Shown here: piece after piece, positions 1 through 7,500 of the stretch
Numbering within the stretch: the first letter of the stretch is position 1
Layout of the letters: the number at the start of each line of letters is the position of its first letter
Assembly (NCBI GenBank): GCA_903909435.1
Contig: CAIVVT010000068.1
Location: forward strand, 1-32,279
Reading direction: 5' to 3'
Origin: an uncultured Acidobacteriia bacterium
GTDB taxonomy: Bacteria; Acidobacteriota; Terriglobia; Bryobacterales; Bryobacteraceae
Length of the DNA stretch: 32,279 nt
The notes under the pieces: model-generated
Database searches by the model: none
What the model saw: only the letters and a program-made list of their open reading frames with translations
Told to the model about the DNA's origin: nothing
Program-made: the position numbers and the translations under genes

Positions 1-478
1 GGGGAAAGTCTGCGGAGGCGTGCAGGCGTGAAACGGGCGCAATTCTGGCGGTATTCGCGCTAGTATGTTTTTGTAAGTGTTTTAAAATAAAGGACTTAGT
101 GATGGCTCCCCGAGCGCAATGCAGGTACGAACCGGCGAATGGAGAGTGTCGGCGGAGAGGTTTTCTCCGTGGTGTTAACCGGAAAGGGAGTTTCGGAGAT
201 GCCGCACTCCAACTAAGGTCTCCAGAGCTGTTCGGCACCTCTGCCGTCGGTACAGGGATTGCCCTGGGGTCCGAGTCAGAGAGTTGGCGTAACCCGCAAA
301 TCCCAGAATCGGCCAACAGATCGTTGGTCGTCTGCATCCAGGTCCACTGTCAAGTTGCTGATTCGAGGCCCGGTCACCGCTTTGTGAGCCCTTTCTATGA
401 GCCTGTCGGAGATAGATTGGGGAGAACGTAGAATCAATGGCTTACAAGCTATCCTCTGCTGAATTTGGCGTTGTCGAG
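1..478. other. No convincing gene
   Basis: I see no gene here that I would defend. An open frame at 102-431 (+) has an AAAGGA seven bases before its ATG. Its Arg/Ser/Gly-rich product resembles no family I know, has no domain, membrane segment or signal peptide, and reads like a chance frame in GC-rich DNA. No tRNA, repeat array or strong hairpin is evident. Confidence 0.5.
473..478. repeat. Target-site duplication, left copy
   Basis: GTCGAG lies immediately outside the left tip of the 228-bp element and matches 707-712 exactly. IS21-family elements make 4-8 bp duplications, so the length fits. Confidence 0.65.
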
Positions 479-706
479 TGCGGATTCCGAGAACTTCCGA
501 TCACGATTCCGAGAAATCACCGATCACCGTTCCGCGATCGGCAGAGGAGCCCGTATTGCGAAATGCCGAGGTCGGCAACCCGAAGAAAACAGGCAAGAAA
601 ACGACGACGACGACGAAACTCACTTCTTCCCCGAAGTGATCGGATTTGGCTCGGAATGGTGATCGGCGCGATCTCGGAATGGTGATCGCCATCGTCGGAA
701 TACGCA
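479..706. mobile_element. IS21-like miniature inverted-repeat element (non-autonomous)
   Basis: This 228-bp element starts TGCGGATTCCGA and ends with the complement of TGCGTATTCCGA. Each end carries several imperfect copies of a GATCAC-n-ATTCCGA unit about 20 bp apart, in inverted orientation (479-535 against 645-706). TG...CA tips with multiple subterminal repeats are characteristic of IS21-family ends. Between the ends is only a 23-codon Lys/Thr-rich frame (568-636, stop at 637), which could be the tail of a lost istB; that is a guess. No transposase remains. A perfect 6-bp duplication, GTCGAG, flanks it, so the short form itself appears to have moved, using a transposase supplied elsewhere. 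Family assignment rests on the ends alone. Confidence 0.65.
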
Positions 707-712
707 GTCGAG
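707..712. repeat. Target-site duplication, right copy
   Basis: GTCGAG lies immediately outside the right tip of the 228-bp element and is identical to 473-478. Confidence 0.65.
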
Positions 713-760
713 GATGCGCCGGATCGCGAACTGGTGCATAATCTTGGCAAGGAGAAACAG

Positions 761-1345
761 ATGTCGCACCTCAAAGTTGTCGCTCAATTGCTCATGCTGA
801 CGTGCATGGGTTGCGCACAAACTCCACAAGTTAACCGGACCCTGACCGCACCCTTCGACGTGTCGGAAGCATACGTCGCCTCGGGCTACATGGGTGACGG
901 TGAGGCTGGGAAGCCCGTACAAATGAGAAACGTGACCGGCGAGATGCCGCGCCCCGGAGACACGGACGGCCTGTGTATCAAGGTCGCGTATCAGCCTGGC
1001 GCAAAGGGCTGGGCCGGCGTCTACTGGCTTAGCCCTGCAAATAACTGGGGAGACAAGCCCGGCAACCGGATCCAAGGTGCTTCCAAGATAACGTTTTGGG
1101 CGGTGGGAGCAAAAGGAGGCGAGATCCTCGAGTTCAAAGCCGGCGGCGTCAGTGACAAGCAGTACCGCGACAGCTTTGAGAAGAGCATGGGGTCCGTTGC
1201 CCTGACGAAGCAGTGGAAACAATACACGATCTCTTTGGCCGGGCAGAAAACGGTCAGCGTCCTGGGTGGATTTGCGTGGCTTGCTAAGGCAACGGACAAT
1301 CCGGACGGACTCACGTTCTACCTGGACGCTATCCGCTATGAGTAG
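761..1345 (+). CDS. Putative lipoprotein with beta-rich, carbohydrate-binding-like domain
   Basis: A 194-residue exported protein of unknown role. I chose ATG 761 over the in-frame GTG at 734 because AAGGAG (749-754) sits six bases before it and because the protein then opens with a clean signal peptide (MSHLKVVAQLLMLTCMGC). The Gly-Cys at residues 17-18 could be a lipobox, though a weak one. The rest is rich in aromatic residues and Gly, predicted beta strand, and ends FYLDAIRYE. Ending on a strand of this kind is common in galactose-binding-like beta-sandwich domains of sugar-active proteins. Inferred role: periplasmic or outer-membrane sugar-binding lipoprotein. It converges on the minus-strand gene with only six bases between the stop codons, so there is no separate terminator. 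Its link to the large operon is uncertain. Confidence 0.7.
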   Translation: MSHLKVVAQLLMLTCMGCAQTPQVNRTLTAPFDVSEAYVASGYMGDGEAGKPVQMRNVTGEMPRPGDTDGLCIKVAYQPGAKGWAGVYWLSPANNWGDKPGNRIQGASKITFWAVGAKGGEILEFKAGGVSDKQYRDSFEKSMGSVALTKQWKQYTISLAGQKTVSVLGGFAWLAKATDNPDGLTFYLDAIRYE

Positions 1346-1351
1346 GAGGTG

Positions 1352-4306
1352 CTAGCGGCCCGATTGCGGTGCATCCTTAGCACATCGAAAACCGACTTGA
1401 GCGCCCTTTGCATCTGGCGCCCTCGCCTCCCGTCTGGAGACCCTGAGCGAGCCAGAGTCGTCCAAATAGGATCCGCCACGCACGACCCGTCTCTCACCGC
1501 TTCCAGGTCCCAGCGGATCGGCGGGAGGGGATGACTGATAGTATTTTTCGTCATATCGGTCATTCACCCATTCGGAGACGTTACCCAGCATGTCATGTAG
1601 GCCTAAGGAATTTCGCTGCTTCTGACCCACGTTGCGAGGAGAGTTCGTATTCCCTTGGTACCACGCAATTGCGTCCGGTTGGCCGTAGAAGGGTTCCACG
1701 CTGCCTGCCCGCGCCGCGTACTCCCACTCTGCCTCCGTGGGCAGTCGCCCGCCCGTCCATTCGCAATACGCTTTGGCGTCGTCCCAGGTAACCGTGGCCA
1801 CGGGAACTTCTCCGCCGACGTCCAAATACGGTATGGGAGCCCCGGTGGCTCGCGCGTAGGCGCGGAAGTTATCGTTGGTGACCTCTGTCCGCATTAAGAA
1901 GAATCCGCTCGAAAGCTTGACGGGATGCTGAGGAATCTCGTCGTGAAAACACTGCGAGTCACCGGTCGAACAACCCATCCGGTACTGACCGGGAGGAACC
2001 CAAACGTAGCCACGCTGGGGAGTCGGAGGCCCGAGAATTGGCATGTTGTGGGAAGGCCAGCGGGCGATTACAATCGCCACCAAAGGCACGGCGATGGCCG
2101 CGATGGCTACCCACTTCAGTCTCAGTCGCTGCCGCATCGGTATACGCGACTTAACTTGGTGGCTGGCGTCGAAAGGATGATCCGCCGATCTGGCAGGAGA
2201 CGGCGGGGGGACGTTGGGCACGTATGGCGCGACTCTGGGCGTCGGCCCAACTCGTCTAGCGTGGCCTTGCAGAGCCCGCAGGAGCTTAGGATAGCCGTCT
2301 TGGTCAAAGAGATCCACCCTGTGGAGCGCCTGTAATCGCTCGGGGACGTCGCACTCTTCCAATCTGACGGGAATGAGAAAACTCGTACCCTGCGGTTGCT
2401 CATCTGCCAAGTCTAAGGCGAACTTAATTTCCTTCTGAACGTATCCGGCCTTCGTGGTAGCTTTTCGTGAAAGGCAAACGATCACGACATCGCTAGTGCG
2501 CACTGCTCTGTGAATCTCCAAATTCCAGTCCTGCCCGGGTAGCAAGGCCTCTGCGTCAAGCCACGGGTCAATGCCTTCATCCCGCAAACGCCTCCACAGC
2601 TCACGAACAGCGGCTTTATCGGCATGACAATGGCAAAGAAACGCTCTGACACCGCCCTCATGCCTCGCATCGTACATCACCGCCGATGGGAATTCGGGCT
2701 CTGGCGATTTGCCGGAAGTAAGCGCTGCACCAGTTGATGACTTCGGATCCGCCGATCTGTCAGGAGGTGCAGAGGGAACCTCGGGCACGCGTGCCGCAGC
2801 TTTAGGAACTGCGTCCGCAGTGTCGCCCCCCCGCATCAGCGCAGCCGCTCCGGTCCAACTGATGGAAAACAGGGACATCGTGGCGATGCCCATGCGGCCG
2901 CCGGCAGCACCGCACTCCGCCGCGCACTCGGTCCGCAATGTCCGCGCTCCGCGGAAGGAGTCTTCCCAAATGAACTCCAGATTGATCGACAAACGTCCGA
3001 CTCGTTTCGGCGTGAGCAGGAAGGTGCAGACTTCGCTATCACCCTCCACAGGAACGATCATGTTCTTGCTTGGTTGCGGCGGATCAAAATCTGGACACTC
3101 GACCCTCAGATTGGCCCGTAGGGGTTCTCGTTTGCCACTTGACCCAATCGGAAACTCGACTGTGACCGGTTTGGAACGTACGTCTTCCGGGGTGGCATCC
3201 CACTCCGTCTCCGCGCTGAGAATCGCGCGCAATCCCCCCGACTCTGAACGCCGAATTTGGGCCAACAACGCTGCTGCTTGCCCCAAGCGGATGCACGTAG
3301 GTATGGCGGCATCAAGCACGCGCCGATCTGTAGTCCCGGACGGTCTACTCTGTAGGCGCGGGATCGGGAAGCTCTTCTGGTATTCAGGTTCGTGCGGAAA
3401 GAGGCTGGGATCCACCGTCCAAATTTCGCTCGGTTGATCCTCATATCGGATCGGGAATATCGTGAGACTTGCGCTGTCGATGCTGCCGTAGACCGCCCTG
3501 TTAGGCCACCTTCGCGTTTGGTAAGCCGCGCCGGCCGAGCAATACAAAGCGCCTCCGCTCGTAGATGCGACGGATTCCACATCGTTCTCGTGGAGATGTC
3601 CACGTAAGATAAAATCGAAGTTGGACTGAAGACTGGCCTTGATGTTGGGGCGCTCGATGCTGGCGAGCCAATCGACCGGATGATGCATCAGGGCGATGTT
3701 GACATCGGCATGAAGTGCCTGAAGGCTCTGAATTGCCGCGTCGAGGCAGCGGCGGCCCACCCACAACCGGGCGTGGTCACTGTCATCCTGACAGAAGAGG
3801 GTGCTGTTGATGGGCAGGATGCCGATCCTAAAGCCGCGGATGTTCGCGATCTCAGCGGGTGCGCATGTCGTGTCCTCCGGCAGCGCTCGAATGCTTTCGA
3901 AATAGCGATTATGCCACCGCAGAAACGCATGAAGCTTCTGCGTCAGGTGCAATATTGGAATGCCGGGCTTGAAGTAGGTGTCCGCCTGCTCGCGCGATTC
4001 AAGCGTTCTTATGAGACCAATGCCCAGGTCGCGATCCACATCGTGGTTCCCGGGTATTACAAAGAGGCGGTGCCGATCGAGACCTGCCGCTTCTAACAAT
4101 TCGTCAAAGAACCTGGTCGCAAGTTCGTACTGGGGCGCTTTGCCGGAATGAGCGATGTCCCCGGTCGCAAAGACCAAGTCTGGCACGCGCCCCTTCTCGC
4201 GGAAGTTTTTGACAGACTTCACGAGCGCGCGCAAGACGACATGGCGGTCGTATGAGTCGCCATCTCGAATGTGAAAATCCGAGATGTGTAGCCAAGTCAG
4301 CCTCAT
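1352..4306 (-). CDS. Metallophosphoesterase / TIR / transmembrane / FGE-sulfatase fusion protein
   Basis: A 984-residue multidomain protein. Residues 1-300 are a calcineurin-like metallophosphoesterase with all metal-binding motifs: DFH (10-12), GD (49-50), GNHD (86-89), HH (208-209) and GHLH (236-239). Residues about 380-465 look like a beta-sandwich of the sort found in bacterial conflict proteins. Residues about 551-680 are a TIR domain (start GGVRAFLCHCHADK) whose GYVQKEIKFA contains the Glu (626) expected of NAD-cleaving TIRs. A membrane segment follows (732-748), then an FGE-sulfatase/SUMF1 fold (767-975; GRLPTEAEWEYAAR, LGNVSEWV, VRGGSY, GFRC). The cysteine pair of true formylglycine enzymes is not evident, so this part is more likely structural or ligand-binding. 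Topology predicts phosphoesterase and TIR inside, FGE fold outside. There is no Shine-Dalgarno before the ATG. Its 5' end faces the operon, sharing its control region. Inferred role: membrane-linked effector with two possible nucleotide-degrading activities. Confidence 0.88.
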   Translation of the reverse strand: MRLTWLHISDFHIRDGDSYDRHVVLRALVKSVKNFREKGRVPDLVFATGDIAHSGKAPQYELATRFFDELLEAAGLDRHRLFVIPGNHDVDRDLGIGLIRTLESREQADTYFKPGIPILHLTQKLHAFLRWHNRYFESIRALPEDTTCAPAEIANIRGFRIGILPINSTLFCQDDSDHARLWVGRRCLDAAIQSLQALHADVNIALMHHPVDWLASIERPNIKASLQSNFDFILRGHLHENDVESVASTSGGALYCSAGAAYQTRRWPNRAVYGSIDSASLTIFPIRYEDQPSEIWTVDPSLFPHEPEYQKSFPIPRLQSRPSGTTDRRVLDAAIPTCIRLGQAAALLAQIRRSESGGLRAILSAETEWDATPEDVRSKPVTVEFPIGSSGKREPLRANLRVECPDFDPPQPSKNMIVPVEGDSEVCTFLLTPKRVGRLSINLEFIWEDSFRGARTLRTECAAECGAAGGRMGIATMSLFSISWTGAAALMRGGDTADAVPKAAARVPEVPSAPPDRSADPKSSTGAALTSGKSPEPEFPSAVMYDARHEGGVRAFLCHCHADKAAVRELWRRLRDEGIDPWLDAEALLPGQDWNLEIHRAVRTSDVVIVCLSRKATTKAGYVQKEIKFALDLADEQPQGTSFLIPVRLEECDVPERLQALHRVDLFDQDGYPKLLRALQGHARRVGPTPRVAPYVPNVPPPSPARSADHPFDASHQVKSRIPMRQRLRLKWVAIAAIAVPLVAIVIARWPSHNMPILGPPTPQRGYVWVPPGQYRMGCSTGDSQCFHDEIPQHPVKLSSGFFLMRTEVTNDNFRAYARATGAPIPYLDVGGEVPVATVTWDDAKAYCEWTGGRLPTEAEWEYAARAGSVEPFYGQPDAIAWYQGNTNSPRNVGQKQRNSLGLHDMLGNVSEWVNDRYDEKYYQSSPPADPLGPGSGERRVVRGGSYLDDSGSLRVSRREARAPDAKGAQVGFRCAKDAPQSGR
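2179..2199 (-). repeat. In-frame direct repeat in linker after the TIR domain
   Basis: This 21-bp stretch matches 2746-2766 at 20 of 21 positions and lies exactly 567 bp (189 codons) from it. It encodes a Pro-rich linker with RSAD (residues 706-709). Weaker similarity extends about 40 bp to one side. Confidence 0.7.
2746..2766 (-). repeat. In-frame direct repeat in linker before the TIR domain
   Basis: Partner of 2179-2199. It encodes RSAD at residues 517-520 in a similar Pro-rich context (VP-x-A/P-PP). Together the two copies bracket the TIR domain. Confidence 0.7.
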
Positions 4307-4532
4307 GTGGAACTATAAATGTACAACAACCGGCCCTTATCCGAGGCCCCTCCTGGGCGGGCTCTGGATCCACCATATTCCGCCGTGTCCGCCGTTGGTG
4401 CCCGCTGGCTAAACGCAGTCCTTCAATATGCGTAGGAGCCGGCGCGTAGCGCCCCGTGACGGTACTTAAAGTTACCATTTCTGATAGAAAGGGGCTATAA
4501 TCCGTTTGGTCCGTGCAGTGGAGGCGAATTTT
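4307..4532. promoter_or_regulatory. Divergent control region between TIR-fusion gene and main operon
   Basis: This 226-bp spacer separates the two divergent starts and is the only sizeable noncoding stretch next to the operon. It contains the plus-strand promoter described separately and a 13-bp palindrome, GGCGC-GTA-GCGCC (4441-4453), 18 bp upstream of the -35 box, which could be an operator. A looser GGTA...TACC inverted repeat (4461-4476) overlaps the -35. On the minus strand, TATAGT lies only a few bases before the ATG at 4306. If used as a -10, that gene would be transcribed almost leaderless, which fits its lack of a Shine-Dalgarno. Confidence 0.5.
4472..4501 (+). promoter_or_regulatory. 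Predicted sigma70-type promoter of the main operon
   Basis: TTACCA (4472-4477) and a perfect TATAAT (4496-4501) are 18 bp apart. Transcription would begin near 4508, too late for the upstream TTG at 4506 to serve as start codon. It leaves about 25 bases of leader before GTG 4533. Confidence 0.55.
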
Positions 4533-7500
4533 GTGCCTATGGGCGTCCGATTGGCTATGCGCCGCCAAATCCTTCTCCTTTTGTGTCTCGCGTGCCTGCC
4601 AGGTCGGGGTGCCGCCTCCACAGCGCCACACGGCTCGCATTTCATCCTCCTGATCGACGATTCCGAGAGCATACGTAGGAATAGGCTTGAGGCCGCAATT
4701 CAGGACTCGTTGCCGCGATGGCTCTACTCGAGCAAGGGGAACCCAGGGTCTACGGACGTTCCGAGGTTCGACCCTTCCAACGATGTTCTTACGGTCCTAT
4801 TTTTCACTATCCACCAGTCCGCGCCGGCCGCAAGCGGTTGTCAGCCGAATCCCGCCTATTCAGCCCGCCCGGAGCACATGTTCCATTGGCAAGCCGCCGC
4901 AACAGGAGAGATCAAGGACGAATCCAGCTTTGGCGAAGCTCTACGCCGCTGGCTCGGACTTCCGTGCCGATTCACCGGCCACCTCTCTCCGATCATGACC
5001 GCACCGGTTCTCGCTCTGCGCTACGTGCAGAAGTTGCCTGAGGCGATCCCGCAGGATAGGCAATTCTCCCACGTTTATGTTGCGGTCGTTACTGACGATG
5101 AGTTGAACTCCCGGCTCTCCCCGGAAAAGGAACTGGCCGAGTACGCGAACGCTCAGGTTCAACATGCTTCGGAAGTCAAGGCGCTCACCGGTGCAATCAT
5201 GCGCGTTTTCTATTTTGACGCGCCGGACGAGCCTCTTTTGGGCGGCCCAGCCAAGAAGCTCCACTACTGGGTTTACTCAGTTCGGCCGCGCGAGCCCGTC
5301 GAGTCCGCACTCATCTATCAACCTGAGATCGATATTCAAAACGTGGCGCTTGGCAGCAGCCAGCTGAATGCTGTTCCTAGGGGCCGAGGAGCCGGCGAAC
5401 TCGCTTTCGCTCGCACAGATTTGTTTGTTCCAAGAACGGTCTCATGGGGATTCGAGGGTGACAAGGGCCGGCCCTGGCGAATTGGCGGCAAGGATCTTCC
5501 GGGACGGGCCGGATTCTCTGTCGACTTGGCCGACTGCTCCAGTCCAAACTGCCGAAAGAGCGATACGGGAATAGTTGTGCCCTTTTTCAACGCCCGTGTG
5601 CGTCCGATCCGGTTCTCGGCGGGCGACGGTCCGGCTACTCAGGGAGTCTTACTGTTCCGGGCTGGTTTCCAGGTGAATACCAGGGGGGAACTGTACGATC
5701 ATCTGTGCTGGGAAAGTAAGGAGCGCGAGATTCGAATCCGACCAGCCAAACCGATCGTGGCTGGAGACTGGCCCACGAACACGGTTCTTACGGATGGAAG
5801 GTTGACCTCCTTGTGGAGCAGAAGCGACAACGAGAGCGAAACGGGCGGGCTCAGCCCCGAGGAAGCGGCACTTCGTTTGAGTTTCCGGGCCAAACTCAAA
5901 ACGCTAGGCGCCATTCTGACGGCGATGCTGGTGGTCGCGGCCCTGGTGTTTTACTTCTTTCGGACCGCCTATGATCGCCCGTTCAGACCGGTGGCCGCCT
6001 GGACGCCGGTGCCGGAGGTCACGATCGATTTCAACGGTTCGGCTTCGACTCGCGAACTGATAGGCACGCTGCGCATTTCGAACAATCAGCCGGTGCCGTG
6101 GTTTGGCGAGTTGCTTCGCAACCGAAACCAACCTTCGCGTTTCGCAACGGCAACGCTCCGCCGCGACGGGCTTCGATCACTTCCCCTCGACATTCGAAGA
6201 AATGGCCGTCCTCCGATTGGATTTTCCAAGCCGGAGTCAGAGGAGCACCTGGAACTCGAATCATCGGAAGAGATCATCGATGGGAAGCTCTTTTACATTT
6301 TCTTGGATGCAGAGACGATTCAAGATTGTAGCGCGCAGGTGACTGCACAGGGCCAGACTGACTATGTATGCTCTGTGCCACTCCAGCTCCAGCTTATCTG
6401 GGATCCGAAGAGGCCCGCCGCCGCTGAACCTGGAGCTTTGGAGAGCCAGGTCGATTTCACGCTACGAGTGAAGCCCGAGCACGCGGCCAGTCCTCTTGTC
6501 CAGTTCCTGCCAGCACCTAATCGTTTGGTCCATTTCCGCAAGGGCGAGCAGATCGAAGTTGGGCGTTTTGTTGTCCAGAGTAAAGCACAGCACGGGTTCG
6601 CACTTCCTTTCAATGGGGACTATCATCTGCGGGCGTATCGAGAAAACTTCGCCTTAGGCGGTGAGCCAATAAGATTGGGTAGTTCTAGAATAGCCTTAGT
6701 CGCCAAGCAGAAGGTCGAATTGCCGGTCCTGATTATTTGCGACGGCGCCGAGATTCCGAACCCAGATCCGGTGAGCCAGACCTACCAGTTCATGCTCGTT
6801 GGTGATTTCGACTCGGCTTCGCAACCAGGCCGCCACGAAGTTGGGTTGTATCGTGACCCTGCGCGCGCGGACATCGACTTGCGTGTCGAGTACCAGAGCA
6901 GCGAGTGGGAGGTTTTCGAGACAAAAGGACAGGTCAAGGTCCGCCTAGCGAGTTCCCACCGTTCCTCAATGCCTGCGCCGATTGTCCTGGTCGACAAAGT
7001 AGTGTTCCAGGAGGCCTTCACCGTTGGGCTTCACGAGCGTCAGGAGCCGCCGAGCATCATCACTCTCCGGGTCGGGAACACGGGCTCAGCTGGGAGAGGC
7101 TCGGTGGCCGTGAACGCTTATGCTCGCGCCACCTTGGACGGTGCTCCGGTCATACAGCAACCCGACGGTTCCAGCCTGGATGACATTGTCCGCTGGTACG
7201 ATGCCCGGGGGCCAATTGATATTCATGCCGACCATCCGATGTTCTTCGTACGAGAAGGAGAAGATCCGATGATCCTCGATCTCCGATTGGAACCCTCGCA
7301 GATCACCGGCATTGATGGCGCGCACGTGACTGCGGACCGATGCCGCGTCGAGGTCGCGGTTCAAGTCCGCGTCAAGGGCGATCATGGAGACGAGGAGACA
7401 TGGACGACGACGCTCGTCATACCGCTCGATCTTGAGCAACTGCCAGGTTTGAACTGGATCTGCATCGACTACGGCACGTCGGCAATTGCCGTAGGCGCGG

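Noticed and set aside
104..141. tRNA 3'-end-like sequence on the minus strand (GGTTCG followed by GGGGAGCCA)
   Set aside because: The T-stem does not pair and the distance from the T-loop to the CCA-like end is too long; no other tRNA arms can be drawn.
102..431. Small ORF with a reasonable ribosome site
   Set aside because: The composition is that of a chance frame in GC-rich DNA and no domain, membrane segment or homologous pattern is recognisable.
601..625. ACG triplet run as a microsatellite or CRISPR-like repeat
   Set aside because: Only about five units, inside the miniature element; no spacer-repeat pattern.
1352..2100. FGE-type fold as variable protein of a diversity-generating retroelement
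   Set aside because: No reverse transcriptase, template repeat or adenine-biased duplicate of the 3' end is in the window.
4104..4640. Long minus-strand frame spanning the divergent control region
   Set aside because: It overlaps the well-supported phosphoesterase N-terminus and the vWA start; the product is Arg-rich without motifs.
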